Of a DNA stretch of 64,000 nt, positions 17,400-26,251 are shown in pieces. The translations under genes were made by a program, and so were the position numbers. The number at the start of each line of letters is the position of its first letter. Within the stretch, counting starts at the first letter, position 1. The notes under the pieces were generated by a model. The model was given only the letters and a program-made list of their open reading frames with translations, was not told the DNA's origin and made no database searches. Source of the DNA: Oligoflexia bacterium (GTDB taxonomy: Bacteria > Bdellovibrionota > UBA1018); NCBI GenBank assembly GCA_031292385.1, contig JARLHE010000056.1:1-64000 (forward strand). The letters are read 5' to 3'.

Positions 17400-18797
17400 A
17401 TGAGCGAGTCTTTTTTAGCGAGCCTGAAGCGTGATTTTCCGGCCGATTTTCTCAGCCAAAAGCCGGCCGATCTTGAAAAATACGGCAAGGATTGGACGAA
17501 GGTCTACGCCCCCAAGCCTTCCATCGTGGTTTTCCCCAGGAATACCGACGAAGTCGTCCGGCTGGTCAAGCTCTGCGCGCAAAACCACATGCCGCTCGTG
17601 CCTTCCGGAGGCCGCACGGGTCTTTCGGGCGGGGCGGTGGCAGCAAACGGCGAGGTCGTCCTGAGTTTCGAAAAGATGAACCAGATGGGCCCGGTCGATG
17701 TTCTCGCGCAGACGGTGCGGGTGCAGGCGGGAGCGGTCACCGAGGCCGTCCACCAGCATTGCGCTCCTCATGGGTTGACCTGGCCGATTGATTTCGCCTC
17801 CAAAGGCTCAAGTCACGTGGGCGGAAATATCGCGACCAACGCCGGCGGCGTCAAAGTGATTCATTACGGCATGACCCGCAATTGGGTTTTGGGCCTTCAG
17901 GTCGTCACGATGAACGGAGAGGTGCTCGAGCTCAACGGTTCGCTTGAAAAGAACAATACGGGAGCCGATCTTCGGCAGCTTTTCATCGGAAGCGAGGGGA
18001 CGCTCGGAATCGTGACCGAAGCCATCCTTAAGCTGACGCGAGTTCCGCGCCAGCTCGACGTTTTTTTCTTCGCGGTCGACGATATGTCATCCGTCCTGAA
18101 GCTCTTTTTGGAAGCGCGCCGCGCGCCCTTCACACTCATGGCTTTCGAGACCCTCACGCATAATTGCCTGGAGGCCGTTCAGGACCATTTGAAGCTGAAA
18201 TCGCCTTTCACCCAGAAATACGGCGCTTATGTTTTGATGGAAGTGGAACGCCCGGATTCGGAAAACGCCCAAACCGTGCTCGATCAGTGGCTCGAGGGGT
18301 TGTTTGAAAAAGGATTCGTGCACGACGGAACCCTTGCTCAATCGCCGCGCGAAGCGCGCGATCTTTGGTCTTTGCGCGAGGGCACGCCCGAAAGCATTTA
18401 TCACCGGGGGCTTCTCCATAAGAACGACATCTCGCTCCCGATTTCCTCGCTTGAGGCGTTTGTGCGCGACATGACCGAGATGTATGCGAGCCAGCACAGC
18501 GGGCTTGAGGTTTATCTTTTCGGGCACATCGGCGACGGCAACCTGCACGTCAACACCTTGAAGCCGGCGGAAATGGATCGCGAAGTGTTCCTTGCCCAGT
18601 GCGTGGAGGCGGATCGCGCTCTTTATGAGATCATCCGCAAATACCATGGCAGTATTTCGGCCGAGCATGGCATCGGCTTGCTCAAGAAAAAGTGGCTCGA
18701 TTACACGCGCGCGCCCGCGGAGATCGCGTTGCTGAAGAGCCTGAAGCAGGTATTCGACCCGATGAACCTGCTCAATCCCGGCAAGATCTTCGATTAA
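17400..18797 (+). CDS. FAD-linked D-2-hydroxyacid (D-2-hydroxyglutarate/D-lactate-type) dehydrogenase
   Basis: 465 residues from the ATG at 17400. The FAD-binding PCMH half has VPSGGRTGLSGGAVA, GSSHVGGNIATNAGG and GSEGTLGIVTEAIL. The C-terminal FAD-oxidase half has GHIGDGNLHVN and SAEHGIGLLKKKWL, where metal and substrate ligands of D-2-HGDH and GlcD enzymes lie. It oxidises a D-2-hydroxyacid to the 2-oxoacid. Because SerA enzymes can also make D-2-hydroxyglutarate, and serA lies 4 kb away, D-2-hydroxyglutarate is a sensible substrate, but this is inference. The stop overlaps the convergent lipoprotein gene by 4 bp (shared TTAA). Confidence 0.88.
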   Translation: MSESFLASLKRDFPADFLSQKPADLEKYGKDWTKVYAPKPSIVVFPRNTDEVVRLVKLCAQNHMPLVPSGGRTGLSGGAVAANGEVVLSFEKMNQMGPVDVLAQTVRVQAGAVTEAVHQHCAPHGLTWPIDFASKGSSHVGGNIATNAGGVKVIHYGMTRNWVLGLQVVTMNGEVLELNGSLEKNNTGADLRQLFIGSEGTLGIVTEAILKLTRVPRQLDVFFFAVDDMSSVLKLFLEARRAPFTLMAFETLTHNCLEAVQDHLKLKSPFTQKYGAYVLMEVERPDSENAQTVLDQWLEGLFEKGFVHDGTLAQSPREARDLWSLREGTPESIYHRGLLHKNDISLPISSLEAFVRDMTEMYASQHSGLEVYLFGHIGDGNLHVNTLKPAEMDREVFLAQCVEADRALYEIIRKYHGSISAEHGIGLLKKKWLDYTRAPAEIALLKSLKQVFDPMNLLNPGKIFD

Positions 18798-19798
18798 AGC
18801 GCCTGCTTGAAGGCGGTCACCTGGTCGACAAAAGCCGGCAGCGCGTTCGCCTGCGGCGTGTCGGTATTCGGCAGAGCCGGCAATTTCATCACGTGATAGA
18901 GCCGCTCGAGTTTCCAGTTGTACTGCGGATCGACGTTGATCGATTTCAGGAAATCGCGCGTGTCGTTCGCGTCCTGCATGTATTGAGTGTAGGTATCGGT
19001 TTCCGCGACCGAGAGATCTTGCAAGTCGGCCGTAAAACCCATCGAGAGGTCCAGGAATTTCGTGACAAAGCCGGCGTACTCAAGGCTTGTGAGCTTCGAG
19101 AGGACGAGCATCGGGACTAAGTTGGCGCGAAGCTGCAGGATGTACTCAAGGTCCTTATAGTTCGCGAGCGCCTGCTGCTCATAGGGCTTGAGATCGTTCC
19201 AGCTGATTTTTCCCGCTTGCAGAAGCTGGTTTCGGCGCAGTACCGACTCGATCAAGCTGAGCATCGTGGCTTTGGGAATCGAGGGATTTTTTTGGAGCAG
19301 CGCGATCTGTTGGGCGTTCTCCATATGGAGCGTGGCCGCGATCGCGTAGAGGTTCATCATCGCGGGGGCGCTTGAAGTAGGGTCGGTGCTTGGCTGCGCG
19401 CCCAGGTAGTTGCGCAGGTCTTTGTCGAATTCAATGAAGGCATCGCTGAAAAGAAGGTCGCGTTCTTCCTGGGTATCCGACCCGTCCGCCGACCAGACCT
19501 GAAATTCGTAGGCCATCATGTAAACGCCGGCGGCCGAGATTTTGCCTTCGATTGTTTTCGCGCTTTCCATGTCTTGAAGAGAAATCTGCCGCTCTCTCAC
19601 GGCCTCGACTTGCCGGAGGCCGTTGTAAGTGTCCTGCATCTTGAGTTGGGTTGCTTGGAGGCTGCCGTTGGTCTGGCTGAGCTGATTGCTCATTTGTTGC
19701 GTCGTACCCGCCATTTGAGTGGTGGCATTGTGCATGTCGTTGATTTTGGAACAACCACTGACCGCTAAAACCGCTGTAATTATTAATAGTTCCTTCAC
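18794..19798 (-). CDS. Predicted lipoprotein of unknown function, helical
   Basis: 334 residues from the GTG at 19798, chosen because GGAGG lies eight bases upstream and the chain then starts directly with a lipoprotein signal (KELLIITAVLAVSGC, Cys16). A Gln/Thr-rich stretch with heptad-like spacing (about 25-65) suggests a coiled coil, and the rest is predicted helical and Leu/Ala/Asp-rich. No known domain is recognised. It converges with the FAD dehydrogenase and is divergent from another small secreted protein. Confidence 0.65.
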   Translation of the reverse strand: MKELLIITAVLAVSGCSKINDMHNATTQMAGTTQQMSNQLSQTNGSLQATQLKMQDTYNGLRQVEAVRERQISLQDMESAKTIEGKISAAGVYMMAYEFQVWSADGSDTQEERDLLFSDAFIEFDKDLRNYLGAQPSTDPTSSAPAMMNLYAIAATLHMENAQQIALLQKNPSIPKATMLSLIESVLRRNQLLQAGKISWNDLKPYEQQALANYKDLEYILQLRANLVPMLVLSKLTSLEYAGFVTKFLDLSMGFTADLQDLSVAETDTYTQYMQDANDTRDFLKSINVDPQYNWKLERLYHVMKLPALPNTDTPQANALPAFVDQVTAFKQAL

Positions 19799-19914
19799 TT
19801 GCCGGGCCTCCAGTTGGGGAGGTTTTGACACATATTGTCAAAACTGACAAGAATAATCTTCTATAGTTGATTAAATTAGTCAGCAATGATAAAAGTGCGC
19901 CCGGGAGACGAAAG

Positions 19915-20292
19915 ATGAAAATCAAAAAGTGGTTCGTTGGTTGTGTGATTTTGGCTTTTTCCACTGCTGCTTCGTTTGCAGCGGCCCCCAATGCGACGGT
20001 TTCACCCGATCTTTTGGCGGCGTCCGTGGATTTGATCATTACTCCGTTCGTGGTGAATTCAGCCGCCATCCCGGCCGCGTCTCACCTGAACGAATCGCTG
20101 CTCGCTGAACGGGAGAATGTCATTCAAGCGGTTGCCAACGACGCGGCCGATAGCCTCAACGAGTACGAGCCGACTCCTCTTTTGAAACAAGTGGAATCGA
20201 CGATGCGGTCCGAACTTTCGAAACGCGGCAATAAGCACGATTACACCGATTCTGAGCTCGCCCGGATGATTATCAGCCAGGCGATTTATTAG
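19915..20292 (+). CDS. Small secreted protein of unknown function
   Basis: 125 residues from the ATG at 19915, preceded by GGGAGA; a longer in-frame opening at 19867 lacks such a site. A signal peptide (MKIKKWFVGCVILAFSTAAS, cleavage near FAAA) precedes about 100 residues of mostly polar, helical sequence. No family is recognised. It is divergent from the lipoprotein gene and 51 bp upstream of the ABC1 kinase gene. Confidence 0.6.
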   Translation: MKIKKWFVGCVILAFSTAASFAAAPNATVSPDLLAASVDLIITPFVVNSAAIPAASHLNESLLAERENVIQAVANDAADSLNEYEPTPLLKQVESTMRSELSKRGNKHDYTDSELARMIISQAIY

Positions 20293-20343
20293 GCTTAAGC
20301 GGTTTCTCTTTTTCGCCGCATAGGAGACATTAGGTAAAGACCG

Positions 20344-21675
20344 ATGTCTCGAAAGAAATCAACACAACCCACCGGCGCGTTGCAGAGGGCAAGCCGCTTG
20401 ATCAAGCTTGCGGGCAATCTGACCCGCCAGGAGTTCGCACGTCGTCTTGGCGATGCGGATGAAGAGGGCTCGACACTCGTTCGTCTCAAGCAAGCGGCTG
20501 CGCTCGTGCAAGAGCTGGGGCATATGAAGGGCGCGGCCATGAAGGTCGGCCAGATGCTGGTTCTGGAGGCCCGGGACTATCTTCCGGACGAAGTGGTCCA
20601 GGTTCTGGAGCAGCTTCAAAATAAAGCCTCTTTCATGCCGCACGATGAGGTCGCTGCGATCCTTCGCGCGGATCTCGGAAAAAATGCCCGGCGATTGGAG
20701 AAACTTTCGCTCGAGCCCATCGCCGCCGCCAGCATCGGCCAAGTGCATCGGGCGGTCTTCGAGGGTCGGGACGTTGCGGTGAAGGTGCAATACCCCGGGG
20801 TGCGCGATTCGATCCATTCCGATATGAAGATCCTGGGCGTTCTTCTCAAAGGGCTCGCCACGGTCTTTCGGCGTGAGTTCGAAATAGACGGGCTTCTCGA
20901 GGAGTTTTCCGAAGTTTTCATCCAAGAAACCGATTACGTGCAGGAAGCCCAGGCCGCGGTCGATTACCGAAAAGCGGCCGCGACCCTTCCGGGGATTGTC
21001 GTGCCCGAAGTTTTCCAGGACGTGAGCTCGTCGCGGGTCCTGACGCTTTCTTTCGAGCCGGGCCTGACGTTGACCGACTGGCTTCGCGATCAACGGCCAC
21101 GGCGCGAAGCCAGGCAGGCGCTCGCCGCCTTGATTCTCGATCTTTATACCCGCGAGTTCTGCGACTGGGGCTTGGTGCAGACCGATCCCAACCCGGGCAA
21201 TTTCCTGGTGCGCCCAGCGTCCGGAGAAGCCGCGGGTGTGCCCGAACTGGTTTTGCTCGATTTCGGCGCCACTAAAAGATACTCGCCCGAGTTTCGCGCC
21301 CAATATTCGAAGCTGGTCATGGCTATTTTCAGCCAGGATCCTCAGGCCGTGATGGAGGCCGCATTCCGGATGAACCTGATTGATCCGCGCGAGGCGCCCG
21401 AGGCCCAGGCTGTTTTCCGGGAAATGGTTTTTGAAAGCATGCGCCCGATTGTCATGCCGCGCTTTGACTTCACCGACGACGAGTATCTGAAGAAGATGCG
21501 CGCGCATCTTCAAAAGCTCGTAAAAACGCTTCGTTACTCACCGCCGCCCAAGGAATTGATCTTCCTTCATCGCAAGCTGGGAGGCGTCTTTCAGATGTTA
21601 CGCCAGCTGGAGGCCGATCTCGAGCTGCGTCCTTACATCGAACGGTTCGATTTCAATAAAGCATCCGGGTCTTGA
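20344..21675 (+). CDS. ABC1/UbiB-family atypical kinase-like ATPase
   Basis: 443 residues. UbiB-family marks in order: KVGQM (the KxGQ inhibitory motif), AAASIGQVH (Ala-rich replacement of the P-loop), VAVKVQYPG with the nucleotide-binding Lys, ETDYVQEAQ, DPNPGNF (usually DPHPGN) and LLDFGATK. Family members support ubiquinone or other isoprenoid-lipid pathways at the membrane through ATPase activity. The His-to-Asn change in DPHPGN is conservative and seen elsewhere. There is no C-terminal membrane anchor. The stop overlaps the convergent serA by 23 bp. Confidence 0.9.
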   Translation: MSRKKSTQPTGALQRASRLIKLAGNLTRQEFARRLGDADEEGSTLVRLKQAAALVQELGHMKGAAMKVGQMLVLEARDYLPDEVVQVLEQLQNKASFMPHDEVAAILRADLGKNARRLEKLSLEPIAAASIGQVHRAVFEGRDVAVKVQYPGVRDSIHSDMKILGVLLKGLATVFRREFEIDGLLEEFSEVFIQETDYVQEAQAAVDYRKAAATLPGIVVPEVFQDVSSSRVLTLSFEPGLTLTDWLRDQRPRREARQALAALILDLYTREFCDWGLVQTDPNPGNFLVRPASGEAAGVPELVLLDFGATKRYSPEFRAQYSKLVMAIFSQDPQAVMEAAFRMNLIDPREAPEAQAVFREMVFESMRPIVMPRFDFTDDEYLKKMRAHLQKLVKTLRYSPPPKELIFLHRKLGGVFQMLRQLEADLELRPYIERFDFNKASGS

Positions 21676-22876
21676 TCGACTCCGGCAAGCCTTCGATCGC
21701 TTGCTTCACGTCGAGCGATAGCGCCTTGTTGGTTTCCAGGATCAGGTAGCCGATCTCCGCATCCGTCGCGAGCGTTTGCGCTTCGATGTTCGCGCCGAGA
21801 TCGGAAACTAATCGGTTGATCTTGCTCAAGACGCCCGGAACGTTGCGATGCACGTTCAAAATACGATGGCGATCGCCGCCGGTCGGGGCGATATCGATGT
21901 TCGGGAAGTTCACCGAGCGAACCGTCGAGCCGGTATTGATGAAGCGCATGAGGGTGGTCGGCACTTCTTCGCCGATATTGGATTGGGCTTCTTCGGTCGC
22001 GCCCCCGATATGCGGGGTCAGAACAACATTCGGAACACCCTGCAGGACGGTATCAAAGCTTCCGTTGGATTCCGGCTCCTCCGGATAGACGTCGATCGCG
22101 GCGCCGGCCAAGTTTCCCGAGCGCAACGCCGTCGCGAGCGCGTCGATATCGACGACGTTTCCGCGGGAGGCATTGATGAGGTAAGCTCCTTTTTTCATGA
22201 GTGCAAGCTGGGGGGCCGCGATCATTTTGGCGGTGAGCGCGGTCGCCGGGACGTGGAGCGTGACAAAGTCGGCTTTTTTCAGGACTTCATCCAGCGTATT
22301 GCAGCCTTTGGCATTTCCCATCGGAAGCTTGGAAATGACGTCGTAGAAAAGAACCTGCATGCCCATCGCTTCGGCAAGGGTCGAGAGCTGGGAGCCGATA
22401 TTTCCGTAGCCGACGATGCCCAAGGTTTTGCCCCGGACCTCGAAGCAGCCGTTCGATATTTTTTTCCACGACTTTTGGTGCATTTCCATCGAGCGGTTGC
22501 CGAGCTGGCGGGAGAGCATGATGATCTCGCCGATGACCATTTCGGCGACGCTCCGGGTATTGCCGAAGGGCGCATTGAAAACCGGGATACCGCGCTCCTT
22601 GGCGGCCATCAGGTCCACCTGGTTGGTGCCGATACAAAAGCAGCCTAAAGTAAGCAGTCGGCGCGCTTCGGCGAGGACCGCAGCCGAGACTTGGGTCTTG
22701 CTGCGGATGCCGAGGACGTGCACGTCGCGAATCTTTTCTTTCAGCTGCTCTTCGCCCAGGGCGCCGGCGAGAGTTTCGACCTGGTAGCCCTCTTCGGTGA
22801 ACAACTCGCGGGCTCGCGCATGGATGTTTTCAAGGAGAAGAACTTTGATCTGATCTTTCGGGAACGAGGTTGGCAT
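21653..22876 (-). CDS. serA: D-3-phosphoglycerate dehydrogenase, E. coli type with ACT domain
   Basis: 407 residues from the ATG at 22876. It follows E. coli SerA closely: IGLRS-like GIRSKTQ, GCFCIGTNQVDL, GIPVFNAPFGNTRSVAE, the NAD motif GIVGYGNIGSQL, catalytic Arg/Glu/His in NASRGNVVDI, YPEEPES and LTPHIGGATEEAQ, and a C-terminal ACT domain (RHRILNVHRNVPGVLSKINR) that senses serine, ending in RMLY. It makes 3-phosphohydroxypyruvate for serine synthesis and can reduce 2-oxoglutarate. TATAGT lies six bases before the ATG with no Shine-Dalgarno sequence. Confidence 0.96.
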   Translation of the reverse strand: MPTSFPKDQIKVLLLENIHARARELFTEEGYQVETLAGALGEEQLKEKIRDVHVLGIRSKTQVSAAVLAEARRLLTLGCFCIGTNQVDLMAAKERGIPVFNAPFGNTRSVAEMVIGEIIMLSRQLGNRSMEMHQKSWKKISNGCFEVRGKTLGIVGYGNIGSQLSTLAEAMGMQVLFYDVISKLPMGNAKGCNTLDEVLKKADFVTLHVPATALTAKMIAAPQLALMKKGAYLINASRGNVVDIDALATALRSGNLAGAAIDVYPEEPESNGSFDTVLQGVPNVVLTPHIGGATEEAQSNIGEEVPTTLMRFINTGSTVRSVNFPNIDIAPTGGDRHRILNVHRNVPGVLSKINRLVSDLGANIEAQTLATDAEIGYLILETNKALSLDVKQAIEGLPESIKTRMLY

Positions 22877-22888
22877 GGGCCGACTATA
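22877..22888 (-). promoter_or_regulatory. -10-like element next to the serA start (possible leaderless message)
   Basis: TATAGT (22888-22883, minus strand) is followed by CGGCCC and the serA ATG. No Shine-Dalgarno sequence fits in between. A -35 match at normal spacing is poor, so this rests on the hexamer and its position. Confidence 0.4.
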
Positions 22889-22944
22889 AAGCAAAACCGT
22901 ACCGGGCGCGAGCCATAGTCGTGTTATACTCGGCTTAAGGCCCT

Positions 22945-24009
22945 ATGGTTCCTAAATTTAAAGGCAATTCGGAAGACTGGCTCGATAACGAGGAAGAAAG
23001 CGAGAACGCTTCCCGCAGCACCGGCGCGCGCGCAACTCAAGCCAAGAAGGCGGCTCGTCAGGATCGAGCCAAAATTTTGCCGTTCGAAGAATCCAATGCG
23101 GTGGTCGCCGAGGTATTTCCCAATCAGTGCCGGGTTCGAATGATCGGGACCGGCCCGGCGTCGGATCTTCTCTGCAGTTACCGACGTGCCAATGTCATCA
23201 AATCGGGATCCGCGGTCCGGGAAAGAAGTCCGGTCGCGGTGGGCGACCGGGTCAAGGTTGAGCGCATCGGGTCCGCAAGCGGGATCGTGGATGCCGTCTG
23301 TGAGCGGCGCAATTATCTGAGCCGACCCGCTCCGGGGCGGGAAAATACGAAAATCCAGCACGTGATCGCCGCGAACGTGGATGAGCTCGCGATCGTCGTC
23401 TCGGTGAAAGAGCCTGATTTTTCGCCGGGGCTGGTCGATCGCTATTTGGTCGCGGCGGCTTTTGCCCGAATCGAGCCGGTGATCTGCCTGACCAAGCTTG
23501 ATTTGCTTTTGGAAGGCGCTCCGCGCCCGGCCGATCTCTATCGAAAGCTCGGGTATACGGTTTTCGAAGTGAGCGCCAAGTTGGACTGGGGCTTGGATGC
23601 GCTCCGAAAGCGTTTCGAGAACAAAACAGTCGTTTTCAGCGGCCCATCGGGGGTCGGAAAAACATCTTTACTCCGCAAGCTCTTGGGATCGGAAGTCGGG
23701 CGCGTGGGCGAGGTGAGTGCGGCGACCGGCAAAGGACGTCACACCACTACCGGCGCGGTTCTCCTGGGTGGGCCGTCCGAGTTGACCGGCCAGTTGACCG
23801 GATGCATCGATACGCCCGGCGTGCGCGAATTCGGCTTAGGGGAGATCCCTCCGGCTGACCTCGCATCTCTTTTCGTGGAGTTCCGGAATCTGTCTTGCGA
23901 CCAGCAAGGTTGCTTGCACCTCGACGAAGAGGGATGCGCGGCCAGGGATTTGGAGCGCTATCCGAGCTATCGCCGCATTCTCGAGTCCTTGCTCGCGGGC
24001 GAAAATTAA
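22945..24009 (+). CDS. rsgA: Ribosome small-subunit-dependent GTPase A
   Basis: 354 residues. An N-terminal Lys/Arg/Glu-rich extension and OB-fold (VGDRVKVERIG) precede the circularly permuted GTPase with motif order G4 (LTKLDLL), G5 (VSAKLDW), G1 (GPSGVGKTS), G3 (DTPGVREFG), which defines the family. A C-terminal zinc-knuckle Cys/His set (SCDQQGCLHLDEEGCA) completes it. RsgA checks late 30S maturation and frees factors such as RbfA. It is divergent from serA with 68 bp between starts; TTATACT lies 14 bases before the ATG. Confidence 0.96.
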   Translation: MVPKFKGNSEDWLDNEEESENASRSTGARATQAKKAARQDRAKILPFEESNAVVAEVFPNQCRVRMIGTGPASDLLCSYRRANVIKSGSAVRERSPVAVGDRVKVERIGSASGIVDAVCERRNYLSRPAPGRENTKIQHVIAANVDELAIVVSVKEPDFSPGLVDRYLVAAAFARIEPVICLTKLDLLLEGAPRPADLYRKLGYTVFEVSAKLDWGLDALRKRFENKTVVFSGPSGVGKTSLLRKLLGSEVGRVGEVSAATGKGRHTTTGAVLLGGPSELTGQLTGCIDTPGVREFGLGEIPPADLASLFVEFRNLSCDQQGCLHLDEEGCAARDLERYPSYRRILESLLAGEN

Positions 24010-24053
24010 CGCATCCCGGCTTAAGGCTTGCATTACCCATTCCTGGGGGCCGC

Positions 24054-24920
24054 ATGGGTTCGCTGAACGCGGACAGAATTAAACGTCATCTATTTAGATT
24101 TGGCGGTTGCTGTGTTTCGGTGAGCGAGACCGGGAAGCCCGATCCCGAACCCAAAAGCGGAAGCGCGATTCTGTTTTTGCATGGCCGTTTCGGGATGGGT
24201 TGGCACTGGCAGAAAGTGATCGACCGGCTCGCGGACCGCTATCATTGTTTTGCCCCAGACTTGCCCGGCTTCGGCAGCTCGGTCTTGGAAGAGAGTCGCG
24301 CTTTATCCGTTTTCGAGCATGCCCAGCTGGCCCGGAATCTCGTCACTCGGCTCACCGAGAGCTTCGAAGACGTCTTTGTCGTGGGTCATGATATCGGCGG
24401 ATCCATCGCGCTGATTTGCGCTACGTTTGCTGCCCCGCGGATATCGGGCCTCGTTCTGATCAATTGCGCGGGGCTGGGCGCGCCGGCCAGCGCTTTTCGC
24501 ACGGGTTGGTTCGGCTTCTCTTCGCGGCGATTATTTTCGCGAGCGGCGTCGGCTTCTCGCCATCTAAGCCCGGTGGATCGCCGCGAACTGATGGCCCCAT
24601 GGCGCGCCGGAAGTTCACGAAGCGCGATCATTCGGGCGTTTCGCGCGATCGAAAGCTCCTGGCCCGGTCCATTGGGCCAGGAAAGTTGGGAAAGGAAAGT
24701 ATCGGCCCTACAGATACCCGTTTTGGTCTTGAAGGGCAGCCGGGATCCGGTCAATCGCCGGGAAGTGGATCGAGAGCTGCTTCGTCAGCTGCCAGGCGCG
24801 CTTTACTTTGAGGAAGAGTCCTGCGGTCATTGGCCGGCGCTCGAAAGACCGGAGTGGGTCGCGCCGAAGCTTCGGGAGTTCTTTTTCAATTCCCGCAAGT
24901 CATATGGCCATATGCAATGA
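24054..24920 (+). CDS. Alpha/beta-hydrolase with aspartate nucleophile (epoxide-hydrolase or dehalogenase-like)
   Basis: 288 residues from the ATG at 24054. The oxyanion-hole region reads LFLHGRFGMGWHW; the nucleophile elbow is VVGHDIGGS, with Asp where esterases have Ser; acid and His are in KGSRDPVN and SCGHWPALERP. Asp at the elbow is a mark of epoxide hydrolases, haloalkane dehalogenases and fluoroacetate dehalogenases. The Trp that follows Asp in dehalogenases is Ile here, so the halide site is not obvious; epoxide hydrolysis is a little more likely. The next gene starts 29 bp downstream on the same strand. Confidence 0.78.
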   Translation: MGSLNADRIKRHLFRFGGCCVSVSETGKPDPEPKSGSAILFLHGRFGMGWHWQKVIDRLADRYHCFAPDLPGFGSSVLEESRALSVFEHAQLARNLVTRLTESFEDVFVVGHDIGGSIALICATFAAPRISGLVLINCAGLGAPASAFRTGWFGFSSRRLFSRAASASRHLSPVDRRELMAPWRAGSSRSAIIRAFRAIESSWPGPLGQESWERKVSALQIPVLVLKGSRDPVNRREVDRELLRQLPGALYFEEESCGHWPALERPEWVAPKLREFFFNSRKSYGHMQ

Positions 24921-24949
24921 GGGGCCATTCCGGTATAGAGGTGGGTCTA

Positions 24950-26251
24950 ATGAGTATGAAAGCTGGCCCCAAAGCAGGCCCAAAAGGAATACAGGTAGCG
25001 AAAGCGTTCGCGGCGGTTTGGGAAAAGCTCTTTCTTTCGCCGGTGCATCTTGATTCGGCGCTCTCCAAGCAGGAAAAAAACATGAAGAGCATCCTTGCCC
25101 GGTCCGTGCCGAGCATCCTGCAGCGCCCGGTTTCGCAGGCGGAAGCGCTGGGTATCGGCGTTCCCGAAGGCGAGCCCTGGAGCCTGTCGCCGGAGCAAGC
25201 TTCAAAATGGCGCCCGGCAGTGCTCATGGCCGAGCGAATTTACGAGGGTATGGCCAATCGCCCGGTGGACGCTTCCCCGGTGCGGGAAGATTTTCCTCCC
25301 TGGATGGTCGAGGAATGGGAGCTGCATTGGGGCCCCGATACCTCGCTCCACCTCATCGAGGCCCTGGGACGCGAGGCGCCGCTATCGCTTCGCGCGGCTC
25401 GGTCGGTCGGATCGAAGGAGCTTTTGCGGATCTTGACCGAGGGGAGCCGATTGCCCGTTGCGGCCGCTGAGTCGGATTTCGCGCCCCTGGGGGTTCGCCT
25501 TGCGGGATACGCCCCGGTGCTCGGCACCGAGGCCTATGAAAAGGGTTTATTCGAGATTCAGGACGAAGGCTCGCAGGTCATGGCGCTTTTCGCGCTTTGG
25601 CCGGAGAAATTTGCCCCGCTTTTGCGATCCGTTCCGGGTCCGGTTGATCTTTCTCATTTCAAGCGCGTGAGCGCCAAGCTTCCGGACGATCCGCCGGCTT
25701 TGACCGTTGTTGACGCTTGCGCCGGCGCGGGCGGGAAGAGTCTTGCGCTCGCCGATGCCCTTCGCGGAAAGGGCCGGATTTTCTCTTACGATATTTCGGA
25801 GCGCAAGCTTCAGGCGCTGCGCCGCCGGGCGACGCACGCGGGGTACAATAACATCCAGGCGGTGGCGCTCGAGGAGGGTAAGGAAGCCGAGACGCTTCGT
25901 AAGTTCCGCCGGACGGCGCAAGTCGTGCTGGTCGATGCGCCATGCACGGGGTGGGGGGTCTTGCGGCGAAATCCGGATATCAAATGGAGGCAATCGCCCG
26001 CCGCGCTCGAGCGCCTGCCCCAAGTTCAAGCAAGATTGCTTTCGACTTACTCCGACCTGGTTGCCCCCGGGGGGCGCCTTGTTTTTGGTGTTTGCACGTT
26101 CCGTCCCGCGGAAACCAGCAAGATCGTCGACGATTTCGTAGCGGCTCATCCCGATTTCACGCCGCGCCAGGGCGGTTATTTGGGCCCCGGCCCTTGCGAC
26201 GGTTTTTTCATGCAGGTCTTCGAGAGAGCCCCTAAAGGGGAGAAAAAATGA
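24950..26251 (+). CDS. RsmB/NSUN-family RNA (cytosine-5) methyltransferase
   Basis: 433 residues from the ATG at 24950, with GAGG nine bases upstream; the frame is open earlier but overlaps the hydrolase. The catalytic half shows the SAM motif DACAGAGGKS, SYDISERKL, the PC motif DAPCTGWGVLRRNPD and the TC-like motif FGVCTFRPAE with the second Cys. The N-terminal 200 residues resemble the NusB/RsmB-type RNA-binding region. It forms 5-methylcytosine in rRNA or tRNA; the target cannot be told by eye, and it is not beside def/fmt as rsmB often is. Its stop overlaps pyrD by 4 bp. Confidence 0.87.
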   Translation: MSMKAGPKAGPKGIQVAKAFAAVWEKLFLSPVHLDSALSKQEKNMKSILARSVPSILQRPVSQAEALGIGVPEGEPWSLSPEQASKWRPAVLMAERIYEGMANRPVDASPVREDFPPWMVEEWELHWGPDTSLHLIEALGREAPLSLRAARSVGSKELLRILTEGSRLPVAAAESDFAPLGVRLAGYAPVLGTEAYEKGLFEIQDEGSQVMALFALWPEKFAPLLRSVPGPVDLSHFKRVSAKLPDDPPALTVVDACAGAGGKSLALADALRGKGRIFSYDISERKLQALRRRATHAGYNNIQAVALEEGKEAETLRKFRRTAQVVLVDAPCTGWGVLRRNPDIKWRQSPAALERLPQVQARLLSTYSDLVAPGGRLVFGVCTFRPAETSKIVDDFVAAHPDFTPRQGGYLGPGPCDGFFMQVFERAPKGEKK

